The position numbers were made by a program, and so were the translations under genes. Below, piece by piece: positions 25,204-35,460 of a DNA stretch of 64,000 nt. This DNA is from Priestia taiwanensis (GTDB taxonomy: Bacteria; Bacillota; Bacilli; Bacillales; Bacillaceae_G), in assembly GCF_014638355.1 (NCBI RefSeq), contig NZ_BMFK01000002.1, forward strand, positions 310,001 through 374,000, read 5' to 3'. Each line of letters starts with the position of its first letter. Position 1 is the first letter of the stretch. The notes under the pieces were generated by a model. The model saw only the letters and a list, made by a program, of their open reading frames with translations, had not been told where the DNA came from and searched no databases.

Positions 25204-27621
25204 TTACGCACGTAGCGTCGCAGCGAATACTTCTTCTACTTTTGCTAACACTTTGTCGTGTACTTTCGTTACTTCTTCGTCTGTTAACGTACGTTCTGGA
25301 TCGAAGTAGCGTAATGAGAATGCTAGTGACTTCTTACCTTCTTCTACGTTGTCACCTACGTACACATCAAATAATGATACGTCTTTCAGTAACTTTCCAC
25401 CTGTTTCAGTGATTGTTGCAAGAATCGCACCAGCTTCAACCGCTGTATCAACAACTACCGCCATATCACGAGTCATTGATGGGAAGCGAGGAATTTGTGT
25501 ATATGAAACTTCTTGTACATCAGCATGTAATAATGCTGCTAATGAAAGTTCGAATACGTATGTTTCTTTTAAGCCCCAAGACTTTTGTGTTTCTGGGTGT
25601 AATTGGCCGATGAAACCAATAACGTTACCGTCTAATAAAACGTTCGCTGTACGGCCTGGATGCATATCATCCATTTTTCCTTTTACGAATGTTACACGGC
25701 TCGTTAAGCCTAATAAATCTACTAAGCCTTCTACAATACCTTTTAACACGAAGAAATCTACTGCTTTCTTCTCACCTTGCCACGGGTGATGTAACGTTAA
25801 ACCTGTCATTACACTTGCAAGATGTGGCACTTCTGTTGGAAGCTCGCCCTCTTGTGTTGGTACGAAAATAGATGCAATTTCGTATAATGATACACTATCA
25901 TTTTTACGTGCTACGTTGTAGCTTACGCTATCTAATAAGTGCGGGATTAAACTTAAACGAAGCTCACTGCGATCTTCACTCATTGGAAGTGCCAAGCGAA
26001 CTGGTTTCACATCTTCTAATTGTGTAAAGCGAGTTGCTTTGTCTGGGCTTGTTAATGAATATGTTACAGCTTCGAATAAACCAGCACCTTCTAAATAACG
26101 ACGTACTTTACGGCGTTTCGCTTGGTACGGTGTTAATGTACCTTGGCTAGGCTTCTTGTTAATATAACGTACTGGAATATCATCATATCCGTAAATACGT
26201 CCTACTTCTTCTACTAAGTCTTCTGGAATTGTAATATCCGGACGACGTGTTGGGATTGTTACGAAGAACGTACCGTTATCTTCGCGATAAGCAAATCCTA
26301 AACGACCGAAGATAGACGCAATTGTTTCTTGGTCAATCGTCATACCTAACACATCGTTAATTTCTGTTACAGTTACTTCAACAGTTGGCTCTGTAATCGT
26401 TAAGTTATTCACTTCGACAACGCCTTCTAACACTTCACCGCCAGCAAGCTCTTGCATTAATGCTGCTGCACGTTCGATTGCTGCTTTCGTACGTTGTGGA
26501 TCGATTCCTTTTTCGAAGCGAACGCTAGACTCACTACGTAATCCAACGTCTTTGCTCGTTGCACGTACTAATAAGTTGTTAAATACAGCTGCTTCTACTA
26601 ATACATCTACTGTATTTCCGTCTACTTCTGTATTTGCTCCACCCATCACACCAGCAACCGCAATTGCTTCTTTACCATTTGTAATCACAAGGTGAGATGC
26701 TTTTAATTCACGTTCTGTATCGTCTAACGTAACGATTTTCTCGCCTTCATTCGCCATACGAACAACGATTTCTTTTGAATCTAATTTGTTGTAGTCGAAT
26801 GCATGAAGTGGTTGACCGTACTCCATTAACACATAGTTCGTAATATCAACGATGTTATTAATTGGACGAACACCAGCTGCCATTAAGCGCGCTTGCATCC
26901 ATAATGGTGATTCTGCTACTTTAATGCCTTTTACCATTTTTGCAATGTATAACGGATTCTCTTCTTTTGCTTCTACTGATACGTTAATATAGCTGCTTGT
27001 TTTCTCTGCTGAAACAACTGGCGCTACTTCTGGTAATTTCACATCTGTACGTAAAATAGCTGCTACTTCGTATGCAACACCTAACATATTTAAGCAATCT
27101 GCACGGTTTGGTGTTAATGATAACTCAAGAACACTATCATGAAGTTGTAAATATTCTAATGCGTTCTGCCCAACTTCTGCATCGCTTGGGAAGACGAAGA
27201 TGCCTTCTTGGTATTCTTTCGCTACTAACTTGCTTTCTACACCGATTTCTTCCAGGGCACAAATCATACCCATTGATACTTCACCGCGAAGTTTCGCTTT
27301 CTTAATTTTGAAGTTACCTGGTAACACCGCTCCAACTGTTGCTACTGGTACTTTTTGACCTTGTGCTACGTTTGGTGCACCGCAGATGATTTGTACAGGC
27401 TCTTCCGCACCAATATCTACTAAACATTTGCTTAATTTATCTGCTTCTGGGTGTTTTTCACGCTCTAATACGTGACCGATTACAACACCTGTAATCCCTT
27501 TATCTAACTTCTCAACAGCTTCTACTTCGATTCCGCTCTTCGTAATTAACTCCGCAAGCTCATCAGCTGTTTTTCCTTGTAAATCTACATATTCTTGTAA
27601 CCAACGATATGAAACAAACAT
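25204..27621 (-). CDS. pheT: Phenylalanyl-tRNA synthetase beta subunit
   Basis: 805 residues, normal for the bacterial PheT. In order: N-terminal EMAP/OB tRNA-binding domain ([28 protein letters not shown]), B3/4 editing domain, B5 domain, catalytic-like core, and the C-terminal FDX-ACB anticodon-binding domain ([35 protein letters not shown]). AGAGGAGGTAGAAGAAA precedes the ATG. It lies 16 bases downstream of pheS, co-transcribed under the T-box. Confidence 0.98.
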   Translation of the reverse strand: MFVSYRWLQEYVDLQGKTADELAELITKSGIEVEAVEKLDKGITGVVIGHVLEREKHPEADKLSKCLVDIGAEEPVQIICGAPNVAQGQKVPVATVGAVLPGNFKIKKAKLRGEVSMGMICALEEIGVESKLVAKEYQEGIFVFPSDAEVGQNALEYLQLHDSVLELSLTPNRADCLNMLGVAYEVAAILRTDVKLPEVAPVVSAEKTSSYINVSVEAKEENPLYIAKMVKGIKVAESPLWMQARLMAAGVRPINNIVDITNYVLMEYGQPLHAFDYNKLDSKEIVVRMANEGEKIVTLDDTERELKASHLVITNGKEAIAVAGVMGGANTEVDGNTVDVLVEAAVFNNLLVRATSKDVGLRSESSVRFEKGIDPQRTKAAIERAAALMQELAGGEVLEGVVEVNNLTITEPTVEVTVTEINDVLGMTIDQETIASIFGRLGFAYREDNGTFFVTIPTRRPDITIPEDLVEEVGRIYGYDDIPVRYINKKPSQGTLTPYQAKRRKVRRYLEGAGLFEAVTYSLTSPDKATRFTQLEDVKPVRLALPMSEDRSELRLSLIPHLLDSVSYNVARKNDSVSLYEIASIFVPTQEGELPTEVPHLASVMTGLTLHHPWQGEKKAVDFFVLKGIVEGLVDLLGLTSRVTFVKGKMDDMHPGRTANVLLDGNVIGFIGQLHPETQKSWGLKETYVFELSLAALLHADVQEVSYTQIPRFPSMTRDMAVVVDTAVEAGAILATITETGGKLLKDVSLFDVYVGDNVEEGKKSLAFSLRYFDPERTLTDEEVTKVHDKVLAKVEEVFAATLRA

Positions 27622-27637
27622 TTTCTTCTACCTCCTC

Positions 27638-28681
27638 TTATAGCTGCTTAAATTGTTGTAAGAAACGAACATCATTTGTATAGAAATGACGAATATCATC
27701 TACGCCGTATGCTAACATTGCGATACGCTCTTGACCGATACCAAATGCATAACCACGGTATTTCTTCGGATCATAACCAGCCATTTCAAGTACGTTCGGA
27801 TGTACCATACCAGCACCTAAAATTTCAATCCAACCTGTACCTTTACAAATATTACAGCCACACCCTCCACACTTCATACATGAAGTATCTATCTCTACTG
27901 ATGGCTCTGTGAACGGGAAGAAACTTGGGCGTAAGCGAATCTCACGATCTTCACCGAACATCTCTTTCGCAAATGCATCAAGAATACCTTTTAAGTTACT
28001 CATTCCGATATTTTCGTCTGTAATTTCTTCAATTACTAACCCTTCTGTTTGCATGAATTGATGTGAATGCGTCGCATCGTCATCATCACGACGGTATACT
28101 TTACCAGGGCAAATAATTTTGATTGGTTTACCTTTTTCTAATTCCATCGTTCTTGCTTGAACAGAAGATGTATGTGTACGAAGTAACATATCTTCCGTAA
28201 TGTAGAATGTATCTTGCATGTCACGAGCTGGGTGACCTTTTGGTAAATTCAACGCTTCGAAGTTGTAGTAATCTTTCTCTACTTCTGGACCTTCGACGAT
28301 TTCAAATCCTAAGCCTAAGAAGAAGTCTTCAATCTTCTCCACAACAGCTGTTAATGGGTGATGATTCCCTACTGCTACTGGGCGACCTGGTAATGTTACA
28401 TCAATCGCTTCTGCTTCTAATTTCTTCTCGATAGCAGCGCGCTCTACGTCTGCCATCTTCGTTTCTAACTTCTCTTGGATTGCTCCGCGTACTTCGTTAG
28501 CGATTGCTCCGATAAGTGGACGTTCTTCTGCCGAAAGTTTACCCATTCCTTTTAATACTTCTGTAATTGGGCCTTTCTTCCCTAAATATTCAACACGAAT
28601 ATCGTTTAACATCTTTAATTCATTTGCTACTTCGATTTTCCCTAATGCTTCTTGTTGAAGTTCTTTTAAACGATCTTGCAT
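27638..28681 (-). CDS. pheS: Phenylalanyl-tRNA synthetase alpha subunit
   Basis: 347 residues, class II synthetase catalytic subunit. N-terminal coiled-coil arm (1-80), then motif 2 ([21 protein letters not shown]) and motif 3 ([17 protein letters not shown]). A Cys-rich insert ([17 protein letters not shown]) is probably a zinc site, as in many Gram-positive PheS. TAGGAGGTTTGTACT precedes the ATG. Expression is controlled by the Phe T-box at 28868-29147. Between the T-box terminator and the gene lies a degenerate palindromic repeat. Confidence 0.98.
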   Translation of the reverse strand: MQDRLKELQQEALGKIEVANELKMLNDIRVEYLGKKGPITEVLKGMGKLSAEERPLIGAIANEVRGAIQEKLETKMADVERAAIEKKLEAEAIDVTLPGRPVAVGNHHPLTAVVEKIEDFFLGLGFEIVEGPEVEKDYYNFEALNLPKGHPARDMQDTFYITEDMLLRTHTSSVQARTMELEKGKPIKIICPGKVYRRDDDDATHSHQFMQTEGLVIEEITDENIGMSNLKGILDAFAKEMFGEDREIRLRPSFFPFTEPSVEIDTSCMKCGGCGCNICKGTGWIEILGAGMVHPNVLEMAGYDPKKYRGYAFGIGQERIAMLAYGVDDIRHFYTNDVRFLQQFKQL

Positions 28682-28747
28682 AGTACAAACCTCCTAATTT
28701 TTGTTTCATAGGTAAATACAAGGTCTTTCACCAAAATCTGTGTTGAC

Positions 28748-28815
28748 GCACTGTACTCCGAGTGGACGCTTTCCTCACTTTTTCCGTAGGAGTCGCCACT
28801 CTCCGTTTCGTGCAT
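28748..28815. repeat. Short copy of the palindromic repeat, in the pheS leader
   Basis: GCACTGTACTCCGAGTGGACG to CCACTCTCCGTTTCGTGCATG share both ends with the 4131-4244 element but lack most of its centre, so this looks like a decayed or internally deleted copy. It lies between the T-box terminator and the pheS ribosome binding site, so it is part of the antiterminated pheST mRNA. Confidence 0.8.
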
Positions 28816-28867
28816 GAAATATCCTTCATTTTCAAAAATCAACCACATAATTTGAAGATAAACCAAA

Positions 28868-29147
28868 TAAAAAAACCTCGCCCCCCTAGAAAGGGACGAG
28901 GTTATATTTCGCGTTACCACCCTAATTAGTAAAATGGATAAGACCACTCTACTCACTTCATTCCTAATAACGGCTCTTCACCGGAATACTTTTACACAAG
29001 TTCCTCACTTGTGGTCCTAGTATCAGCTCCAGAGGTGAATTCCTTTATCCCTATCATAAAAATGCTCCCAGTCTACGGCATTTTCTCCCTTCATGACGGT
29101 CGATAAAGTACTACTTCTCTTTCATGGCTTTTCGTATGATTATTTTC
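28868..29147 (-). ncRNA. T-box leader of pheST (Phe specifier)
   Basis: The T-box sequence AGGGTGGTAACGCG is at 28923-28910 and the terminator stem (28903-28874) is followed by T7. The candidate specifier TTC (29039-29037) directly precedes ACCTCTGG. The same ACCTCTG follows ACC in the thrS T-box, supporting a Phe codon here. Uncharged tRNA-Phe should pair with the specifier and stabilise the antiterminator. A TTGCAT-N17-TATAAT promoter (29182-29154) starts it. Confidence 0.93.
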
Positions 29148-29153
29148 CTTACT

Positions 29154-29182
29154 ATTATAGTCATTATTCGTTATCGATGCAA
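29154..29182 (-). promoter_or_regulatory. pheST promoter
   Basis: TTGCAT (29182-29177), 17 bases, TATAAT (29159-29154) on the minus strand, directly after rlmP. Confidence 0.75.
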
Positions 29183-29935
29183 CTACCCGCGTACATAATA
29201 CAATAAAATTCCGCACGCAACCGCAACGTTTAATGATTCAGCACGACCATGAATCGGAATATATAAATTCTCATCTGTCATCACAAGTACTTCTTCTTGT
29301 ACACCGCTTCCTTCGTTCCCAACGATTAATGCAGCTGGTCCCTCTACTGCTACTTCTTGATATGGTTTCGCTTCATGTAAGGATGTACCATATACTTTCA
29401 CACCGTTCACTTGTAACTTCGTAATCCACTCTTTTAAATCACCTTTTATAACAGGCACATGGAAAAGAGATCCTTGTGTCGAACGAATTGCTTTGCTGTT
29501 GTAGACATCTACCGATCCGTTCCCAATAATAACAGCACGTACACCTGCTGCGTCTGCTGTACGAATCATCGTACCAATGTTACCTGGATCTTGGACCGCA
29601 TCAAGTAATAAGTATGTTCCACCTTGTAAATCGATATCCGCTACGTCTCCCTTTTGGCAAACAGCAATGATTCCTTGCGGTGTCTCTGTTTCACTTAATA
29701 CTTGCATAATGTCCTTCGTCACGATTACAACATCCGCATTGTCCATCTTCCATCCACTAGGGAATGTTATATCTTCTATAATTAAGACCGTTTCTACTAC
29801 TTCTGCTTTTAGCGCTTCTTCTACTAAGTGGAAGCCTTCTACAAGAAACTTCCCTACTTTGTCACGTTCTTTCTTTGTATGTAATTTCTTCCACGTCTTT
29901 ATACTTCCATTTTGAATAGAATCAATTCGTTTCAT
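29183..29935 (-). CDS. rlmP: SpoU/TrmH-family 23S rRNA 2'-O-methyltransferase
   Basis: 250 residues. An N-terminal substrate-binding domain (1-90) precedes a SPOUT knot domain with the three family motifs: DAVQDPGNIGTMIRTADAAG, LIVGNEGSGV and IPIHGRAESLNVAVACGILL. The orthologue next to pheS in B. subtilis (YsgA) has been reported as RlmP, which methylates G2553 of 23S rRNA. I rely on position and family for that name. AGAGAGGATATATACAG precedes the ATG. Confidence 0.85.
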   Translation of the reverse strand: MKRIDSIQNGSIKTWKKLHTKKERDKVGKFLVEGFHLVEEALKAEVVETVLIIEDITFPSGWKMDNADVVIVTKDIMQVLSETETPQGIIAVCQKGDVADIDLQGGTYLLLDAVQDPGNIGTMIRTADAAGVRAVIIGNGSVDVYNSKAIRSTQGSLFHVPVIKGDLKEWITKLQVNGVKVYGTSLHEAKPYQEVAVEGPAALIVGNEGSGVQEEVLVMTDENLYIPIHGRAESLNVAVACGILLYYVRG

Positions 29936-30054
29936 TCTGTATATATCCTCTCTCCGTCACTTCTTCTACCTATTATCATAGTCAAAACTAGATCATTTAA
30001 TCCTCTTCTATCTTAGTGAATGAACCGACATAACACAAGTTTTTCTTAGATGAA

Positions 30055-30085
30055 TACATAATTACATATTTTTTAACACATGATA
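30055..30085 (+). promoter_or_regulatory. Candidate sigma-G promoter of sspI
   Basis: TACATA (30055-30060), 18 bases, CATGATA (30079-30085) compare with the forespore sigma-G consensus TGMATA / CATACTA. sspI genes are forespore-expressed. Confidence 0.45.
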
Positions 30086-30117
30086 ACGAAGTAACGATAG
30101 CGAAAAGGAGTGTTTCG

Positions 30118-30324
30118 ATGAGCTTTAACATTCGTGGTGCGGTTATTGCAAATGTCTCTGGGAATACAGAAGGAGAATTACAAGCTACTATTACAGACGC
30201 AATCCAAAACGGCCAAGAGAAGATGCTCCCGGGCCTTGGCGTTCTATTTGAAATCATTTGGAATAATTCAAATGAACAAGATCGCCAAGAAATGCTTCAT
30301 GCACTAAAATCAGGACTGCAATAA
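30118..30324 (+). CDS. sspI: Small acid-soluble spore protein I
   Basis: 68-residue minor SASP found only in spores. It begins [20 protein letters not shown] and has the family segment [16 protein letters not shown]. Length is normal. AAAAGGAGTGTTTCG precedes the ATG. It is divergent from rlmP, with a strong terminator after it. It shows the organism is a spore former. Confidence 0.97.
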   Translation: MSFNIRGAVIANVSGNTEGELQATITDAIQNGQEKMLPGLGVLFEIIWNNSNEQDRQEMLHALKSGLQ

Positions 30325-30353
30325 CGATATAACTTTACGTATTTTTTCAAGAT

Positions 30354-30393
30354 GAAAATCCCCCTAACATCCTCTACAGTTAGGGGGATTTTC
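30354..30393 (+). terminator. sspI terminator
   Basis: 15-bp perfect stem (30354-30368 with 30379-30393) ending in T-rich sequence. Confidence 0.93.
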
Positions 30394-30442
30394 GTTTGTA
30401 CTTAATAAGGAGCAAATTTTAAAAAGGATAGTGTTTCTTCAT

Positions 30443-30476
30443 AAAAAAAGCTCACCAACTTCTGCTGGCAAGCTCT
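30443..30476 (-). terminator. Terminator of the M42 peptidase gene
   Basis: GAGCTTGCCAGC paired with GTTGGTGAGCTT through some G-U pairs, then T7 on the minus strand. Confidence 0.8.
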
Positions 30477-30485
30477 TCTTTATCA

Positions 30486-31571
30486 TTAATCAAATGTAAT
30501 CGTATGGACTGCTTGTGCATCTAATCGCTTAATTACTTCTGCAATTAACTTCACTGTGTTCTCATAATCATCACGGTGTAACATTGATGAATGAGAGTGA
30601 ATGTAACGAGTTGCAATCGTAATCGCAAGAGCTGGTACACCATTCATCGTTACATGAATTGCACCTGAATCTGTTCCACCACCTGCAATTGCATCGTATT
30701 GGTAAGGAATATTTAACTCATCCGCTACACCTACAACAAAGTCACGAAGGCCTTTATGTGATACCATCGATGCATCATATAAAATGATTTGTGGACCTGC
30801 ACCTAACTTACCTTGCGCTTCTTTCTCTGTTACGCCTGGTGTATCACCTGCAATACCAACATCTACTGCAAAGCCAATATCAGGTTGAATGAAGTGCGTA
30901 GACGTCTTTGCACCACGTAATCCCACTTCTTCTTGAACTGTACCAACTCCGTATACAACGTTCGGATGGTTGACACCTTCTAATTGCTTTAATACATCAA
31001 TCGCAATAGCACAACCAATGCGGTTATCCCATGCTTTTGCTAATAATAATTTCTCGTTGTTCATCACTGTGAACTCAAAGTAAGGAACGATTTGATCACC
31101 TGGTAGTACACCAAATCCCATCGCTTCTTCTTTGCTTGTTGCACCAATATCAATGAACATATCTTTAATTTCCACTGGTTTCTTACGCGCTTCCGGAGGT
31201 AAGATGTGTGGCGGTTTTGAACCAATAACACCTGTTACGTCACCTTTTTTCGTTACGATTGTCACACGCTGCGCAAGCATAACTTGGCCCCACCATCCAC
31301 CGATTGGTTGAAAACGTAAGAACCCTTTATCATCAATTTGAGTTACCATGAAACCAACTTCATCTAAATGTCCAGCAACCATAATTTTCGGTCCATTCGC
31401 ATCACCGACTTTTTTCGCGATAAGGCTACCTAAGTTGTCCATCTCAATTTCTGTTGCGTATGGTTCTATGTATTTCTTCATCACTTTGCGTGGCTCTGCT
31501 TCAAAACCCGCAACACCTTTAGCATCGGTTAATTCTTTCAACATTTCTAACGTGTTATCTAACTTTGCCAT
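30486..31571 (-). CDS. ysdC: M42-family metallo-aminopeptidase
   Basis: 361-residue cytoplasmic tetrahedral aminopeptidase of the glutamyl aminopeptidase / former 'endoglucanase' family. Di-metal site motifs: [15 protein letters not shown] (His/Asp), [14 protein letters not shown] (Asp), [13 protein letters not shown] (Glu-Glu), [13 protein letters not shown] (Asp) and the final His in [29 protein letters not shown] precedes the ATG. It lies downstream of rplT, as ysdC does in B. subtilis, although the small ysdA and ysdB genes are missing between. The natural substrate is unknown. Confidence 0.93.
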   Translation of the reverse strand: MAKLDNTLEMLKELTDAKGVAGFEAEPRKVMKKYIEPYATEIEMDNLGSLIAKKVGDANGPKIMVAGHLDEVGFMVTQIDDKGFLRFQPIGGWWGQVMLAQRVTIVTKKGDVTGVIGSKPPHILPPEARKKPVEIKDMFIDIGATSKEEAMGFGVLPGDQIVPYFEFTVMNNEKLLLAKAWDNRIGCAIAIDVLKQLEGVNHPNVVYGVGTVQEEVGLRGAKTSTHFIQPDIGFAVDVGIAGDTPGVTEKEAQGKLGAGPQIILYDASMVSHKGLRDFVVGVADELNIPYQYDAIAGGGTDSGAIHVTMNGVPALAITIATRYIHSHSSMLHRDDYENTVKLIAEVIKRLDAQAVHTITFD

Positions 31572-31697
31572 GATGATTCCCTCCTACTAACACTATGTAT
31601 AAAACTAACACTCTTATCATACTGCATATTTTTCAATTTTCATACTACCTCTATCCATTTTCACTGAAAATTCTCAAAGAAAGGTCATTTTTGCACA

Positions 31698-31728
31698 TAA
31701 AAACCCTAGAATGCAATATTCTAGGGTT
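31698..31728 (-). terminator. infC-rpmI-rplT terminator
   Basis: 11-bp perfect stem (31702-31712 with 31718-31728) followed by TTTTTATG on the minus strand. Confidence 0.9.
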
Positions 31729-31743
31729 AAATACGTTCAATTA

Positions 31744-32103
31744 TTATTTGTTTAATTGAGCTTTAGCAGCTTCTGCTAATTGTGCGAATGCTTTCTCATC
31801 AGCGATAGCTAAGTCAGCTAACATCTTACGGTTAACTTCGATACCAGCTAATTTTAAACCGTGCATTAAACGGCTGTAAGAAAGACCGTTCATACGTGCA
31901 GCCGCATTGATACGTGTGATCCATAATTTACGGAAATCACGTTTCTTTTGACGACGATCACGGTAAGCATACATTAATGATTTCATAACTTGCTCGTTAG
32001 CAGTTTTGTAAATCGTATGTTTAGAACCGAAATAACCTTTAGCTAATTTTAATACCTTTTTGCGACGTGCGCGAGTCACTGTACCGCCTTTTACTCTTGG
32101 CAT
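31744..32103 (-). CDS. rplT: 50S ribosomal protein L20
   Basis: 119 residues, very basic N-terminal extension ([20 protein letters not shown]) that threads into 23S rRNA, followed by the globular domain ([20 protein letters not shown]). Essential for early 50S assembly. In bacilli free L20 binds the leader of this operon and represses it. AGGAGGTAAATAAT precedes the ATG. Last gene of infC-rpmI-rplT. Confidence 0.99.
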   Translation of the reverse strand: MPRVKGGTVTRARRKKVLKLAKGYFGSKHTIYKTANEQVMKSLMYAYRDRRQKKRDFRKLWITRINAAARMNGLSYSRLMHGLKLAGIEVNRKMLADLAIADEKAFAQLAEAAKAQLNK

Positions 32104-32143
32104 ATTATTTACCTCCTAAATATCTATCTACGTTCAGTTTTAA

Positions 32144-32341
32144 TTACATTGTGTCTAACATTTGACGAATGCGTTTGAAATCTCCAGCGCTAACTACGCC
32201 AGCTTTACGTAATTTACGTTTTGCTTTTGTAGACTTGTTAGCGAATAAGTGAGAAGTATAAGCGTGAGAACGTTTTAACTTCCCAGATCCTGTCTTTTTG
32301 AAACGCTTTGCAGCGCCACGATGAGTTTTTTGTTTTGGCAT
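32144..32341 (-). CDS. rpmI: 50S ribosomal protein L35
   Basis: 65 residues, [20 protein letters not shown] start and RHAYTSHL-like segment ([20 protein letters not shown]). Normal length. GAGGAGGAAAACCCT precedes the ATG. It lies between infC and rplT in the universal order. Confidence 0.99.
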   Translation of the reverse strand: MPKQKTHRGAAKRFKKTGSGKLKRSHAYTSHLFANKSTKAKRKLRKAGVVSAGDFKRIRQMLDTM

Positions 32342-32362
32342 AGGGTTTTCCTCCTCTATTAA

Positions 32363-32878
32363 CTACTTATCATTTTTAGGTGCTAATACTAAGAACATGC
32401 TGCGTCCATCCATACGTGGTGCAGATTCTACAGTACTAACTTCCTTACAAGCTTCTGAGAAACGATCAAGAACACGTTGACCAATCTCTTTATGAGTAAT
32501 CGCACGACCTTTGAAACGAATCGACGCTTTTACTTTGTCACCTTTTTCAAGGAATTTAATAGCATTACGAAGCTTCGTATTAAAGTCATGCTCATCAATA
32601 GTAGGACTTAAACGAACTTCTTTCAAGCTAATAACTTTTTGATTTTTACGTGCTTCTTTGTCTTTCTTTTGTTGCTCAAAGCGGAATTTACCGTAGTCCA
32701 TAATACGACATACTGGCGGTTTTGCTGTTGGAGCAACCATTACTAGATCAAGATTAGCAGTAGTTGCTAACTCTAATGCTTCTTGACGAGTTTTGATTCC
32801 TAGTTGATCACCATTTTGGCTAATTAAACGAACTTCACGAGCGCGAATACCTTCGTTTACCATCATGTCCTTGCTAAT
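32363..32878 (-). CDS. infC: Translation initiation factor IF-3 (ATT start)
   Basis: About 171 residues. The N-terminal domain begins with [20 protein letters not shown], followed by a basic linker ([16 protein letters not shown]) and C-terminal domain ([40 protein letters not shown]). The start is ATT at 32878-32876, reading [10 protein letters not shown] (formyl-Met in practice), because GGAGGTGG ends 6 bases before it. The in-frame ATGs 12 and 15 bases later have no ribosome binding site. A rare AUU start is the known device by which IF-3 limits its own synthesis. Confidence 0.95.
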   Translation of the reverse strand: MSKDMMVNEGIRAREVRLISQNGDQLGIKTRQEALELATTANLDLVMVAPTAKPPVCRIMDYGKFRFEQQKKDKEARKNQKVISLKEVRLSPTIDEHDFNTKLRNAIKFLEKGDKVKASIRFKGRAITHKEIGQRVLDRFSEACKEVSTVESAPRMDGRSMFLVLAPKNDK

Positions 32879-32929
32879 AGTAAGCCACCTCCAAGGTTTT
32901 ATAAAATACTGTCCATGTCTGAAGTGTCA

Positions 32930-33079
32930 CCGACTCAACAAAAAAGTGTGAGTACATGACGCACCCACACTTATGACTTCACACATTAAATGTAATCATC
33001 GTAAACCTGTTAACTACAATTGTGTCAACCAGGTGAGAAGCGGGTGCTTCTTCTTGCATACAAACAAGTATTTTTTTCT
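32930..33079 (-). ncRNA. L20-binding leader with attenuator
   Basis: The leader of infC-rpmI-rplT, about 150-200 nucleotides. Its first part holds AGCACCCGCTTCTCACCTGG and GTTGACACAATTGTAGTTAAC, typical of the Bacillus L20 leader, and its end is a terminator stem AAGTGTGGGT/ACTCACACTT followed by T6 (32972-32938). L20 binding favours termination in B. subtilis. The AT-rich DNA further upstream, 33116-33253, shows nothing else. Confidence 0.88.
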
Positions 33080-33085
33080 TAAGCA

Positions 33086-33115
33086 ACTATATCACAACGA
33101 CTCAACTAGTGTCAA
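33086..33115 (-). promoter_or_regulatory. infC operon promoter
   Basis: TTGACA (33115-33110), 18 bases, TATAGT (33091-33086) on the minus strand. Confidence 0.8.
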
Positions 33116-33249
33116 GCTAGCGTTTGTTTTAGTAGCAACAAAAAATATTCTAGCAAATTATCTTCGAACATGCAATGTTTTTTTTCGAAAACAAAACAAA
33201 TAATGTATGTTATCCAATTATTTAGGGGAAACTAATGCGTTATAACATA

Positions 33250-33287
33250 AAAAAAGAGCGTCAAAATATATCTCTTCTGACGCTCTT
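33250..33287 (-). terminator. Transglycosylase gene terminator
   Basis: AAGAGCGTCA/TGACGCTCTT perfect 10-bp stem (33287-33278 with 33263-33254) followed by T7 on the minus strand. Confidence 0.9.
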
Positions 33288-33306
33288 CACATTTCCCAAC
33301 ACGCTA

Positions 33307-34095
33307 TTACTTTAAGACGACTTTCTCTGTAATCGCTACTTCATACTCCTCATTCGTTATATAACCTTGCTCATGCATAAGACGCAACGTCAAATTACGA
33401 CGTTCAATTGCCTTTTCTAAGTTATTCGTTGGAGCATAATACGTCGGACCTTTAATAACAGATGCTAACATTGCCCCTTCTGCTATCGTTAACTGTTCTA
33501 CTTCTTTACCAAAGTAGTTATATGCAGCACTCTTAATGCCATACGAACCATTCCCATAATAAATATTGTTCATGTACATATTTAAGATTTGATCTTTTGA
33601 ATATGTTCGTTCGATTTTCTTCGCGTATAAATATTCCTTCCACTTACGGGACCATGTACGATCATTCGTTAGGAAGATATTCTTCGCCAATTGTTGTGTA
33701 ATTGTACTACCACCTTCTACAATACGTCCTGCTTTTATATCCGTAACCGCCGCACGAGCAATCGCTCTTACATCAATCCCATCATGTTCATAAAACCTTT
33801 TATCTTCTACTGCTATAAATGCTTGGCGGACATGTTCTGGTGTTGCACCTACTATTATCCCCTCTTGTTGGACAGGAATCATTTTTTTGTCTATATTGGC
33901 TACGTCTCCTGCGATAGTAGCACTTAACGAATATTGCAAGCGACTTATGTCTTGAAAAGCTATGGCGCTATTAATCGAAACGGCCATGAGTAACATAGCA
34001 ATACACAAAACAATCGACCATATTTTCCATCGTTTTATTTTAGCAATATATTTACGTTCAAAGTTGGCTTCTTCTAGCATTATTGCATGTGCCAT
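33307..34095 (-). CDS. Monofunctional peptidoglycan glycosyltransferase (GT51)
   Basis: 262-residue membrane-anchored GT51 enzyme that polymerises lipid II. A short basic cytoplasmic stretch and one transmembrane helix (about 24-46) are followed by the catalytic domain: EDKRFYEHDGIDVRAIARA with the catalytic Glu, GGSTITQQLAKNIFL, RKWKEYLYAKKIERTYSKDQ, ILNMYMNNIYYGNGSYGI and EGAMLASVIKGPTYYAP. It ends right after the glycosyltransferase domain and has no transpeptidase domain, so it resembles MGT/SgtB rather than a truncated PBP1. There is a clean stop and terminator. AGAGGTGAAGAAG precedes the ATG. A GTG three codons upstream is part of the ribosome binding site. Confidence 0.92.
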   Translation of the reverse strand: MAHAIMLEEANFERKYIAKIKRWKIWSIVLCIAMLLMAVSINSAIAFQDISRLQYSLSATIAGDVANIDKKMIPVQQEGIIVGATPEHVRQAFIAVEDKRFYEHDGIDVRAIARAAVTDIKAGRIVEGGSTITQQLAKNIFLTNDRTWSRKWKEYLYAKKIERTYSKDQILNMYMNNIYYGNGSYGIKSAAYNYFGKEVEQLTIAEGAMLASVIKGPTYYAPTNNLEKAIERRNLTLRLMHEQGYITNEEYEVAITEKVVLK

Positions 34096-34413
34096 CTTCT
34101 TCACCTCTTTAGCTTATGCTTTCTACATATTATATCTTTTTCTCACTATTCCCTACATTGAATCAACTTACAGAACCCTTACATTTTTGTAAGTTTCCGT
34201 AGTGATTATAACCCACTCATAAAGCGAGATTTTTCATTATACACGAAAAGCTATAACACGTAAAATAGCAGTAACCAGATGAAAACCCTTTCTATAATAA
34301 GGTTCCTTCCACCTAATGTTCCACAAACAGCACAATCTAAAGAGTTGTAATTATTCTCAAATAATACAAAAAAAAACGCTTCTTTCTCTAATCAAAAGAA
34401 GCGTTTTTCATTT
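34096..34413. other. Intergenic stretch without a gene
   Basis: AT-rich gap between the transglycosylase gene and the alcohol dehydrogenase gene. Only the dehydrogenase terminator (34372-34408) is clear. The open frames crossing it are antisense continuations with no ribosome binding site. Confidence 0.7.
34372..34408 (-). terminator. Alcohol dehydrogenase terminator
   Basis: 14-bp perfect stem (34372-34385 with 34395-34408) with T-rich sequence following on the minus strand. Confidence 0.9.
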
Positions 34414-35430
34414 TTATTTTTTCATATCAATAACGATACGACCATTTATTTTCCCTTGTTCCATTTCATCAAAAATCTCATTAATTTCGTCTAATGTACG
34501 TGTTTCAATAATTGTCTTCACTTTTCCTTCTGCCGCAAATTGCAATGTTTCCTGCAAGTCTTTACGTGTTCCCACTATTGAACCAGCGATCTTCACTCCA
34601 TTTAATACGGTATCGAAAATTGGTACTTCCATCATTTCTGGTGGTAGCCCAACTGCTACACACGTTCCTCCACGTCGCACAGCACGATATGCTTGTCCAA
34701 ATGCCGCTTTTGATACCGCCGTACAAACTGATGCATGCACACCATCAATCTCACGATGGATAAACTCTGCTGCATCTTCCTTCATTGGATTGACTACTAA
34801 GTCTGCTCCTAGCTCTTTTGCTAACTCTAACTTCTCATCAAATGTATCGACTGCTACAACATTCATTCCCATCGCTTTTGCATATTGCACTGCCAAATGA
34901 CCTAAGCCACCAACACCGAAGATTGCAACCCACTCACCAGCTTTTGCCTCCGACACTTTCAACGCTTTATATGTTGTTACTCCTGCACAAAATAGCGGTG
35001 CTGCTTCTACAAAGTCAAGGTTTTCTGGTACTTTCACAACATAATCCGCTGCAGCCACACAATACTCTGCATAACCACCATCTACTGAATAGCCTGCGTT
35101 ATGTTGTTCTTTACAAAGGGTTTCACGTCCAGTAATACAATATTCACAATGTCCGCATGCTGAGTATAGCCAAGGAACACCAACACGATCACCGATCTTC
35201 AGATGGGTTACACCTTCTCCAACCTCTTCTACCGTTCCTACGCCTTCATGTCCTGGAATAAGTGGTAATTTCGGTTTTACAGGCCAATCTCCGTGTGCCG
35301 CATGTAAATCTGTATGACAAACACCGCATGCATGAATGTGTACTAATACTTCATTCACTCCTACAGATGGTTTGGGTACTTCTTTCACTTCTAGCTTCTC
35401 TTTGAATTCATTTACTATAGCTGCTTTCAT
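34414..35430 (-). CDS. adhP: Zinc-dependent alcohol dehydrogenase
   Basis: 338 residues, medium-chain dehydrogenase. Catalytic zinc ligands Cys in [17 protein letters not shown], His-Glu in [13 protein letters not shown] and a later Cys. The structural zinc lobe is [15 protein letters not shown]. The NAD+ motif is [20 protein letters not shown]. It oxidises or reduces simple alcohols and aldehydes and belongs to the AdhA/AdhP subgroup by length and phrases. A 14-bp inverted repeat TGTGACGCTTCACA lies 31 bases upstream of the start. It looks monocistronic. Confidence 0.93.
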   Translation of the reverse strand: MKAAIVNEFKEKLEVKEVPKPSVGVNEVLVHIHACGVCHTDLHAAHGDWPVKPKLPLIPGHEGVGTVEEVGEGVTHLKIGDRVGVPWLYSACGHCEYCITGRETLCKEQHNAGYSVDGGYAEYCVAAADYVVKVPENLDFVEAAPLFCAGVTTYKALKVSEAKAGEWVAIFGVGGLGHLAVQYAKAMGMNVVAVDTFDEKLELAKELGADLVVNPMKEDAAEFIHREIDGVHASVCTAVSKAAFGQAYRAVRRGGTCVAVGLPPEMMEVPIFDTVLNGVKIAGSIVGTRKDLQETLQFAAEGKVKTIIETRTLDEINEIFDEMEQGKINGRIVIDMKK

Positions 35431-35460
35431 TATCGAATCACCTTCACCTTATCGTATAAT

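Noticed and set aside
25349..25789. 146-codon frame antisense to pheT
   Set aside because: Shadow of the PheT C-terminal domain.
28666..28956. 96-codon frame upstream of pheS
   Set aside because: It runs through the T-box terminator and the repeat. The RNA structure explains the sequence.
29997..30257. 86-codon frame antisense to sspI
   Set aside because: It covers the sspI coding and promoter region and has no ribosome binding site.
34316..34900. 194-codon frame antisense to adhP
   Set aside because: Long shadow frame over a clear dehydrogenase with all zinc ligands. Its composition is Ser/Thr-rich, as expected of antisense.
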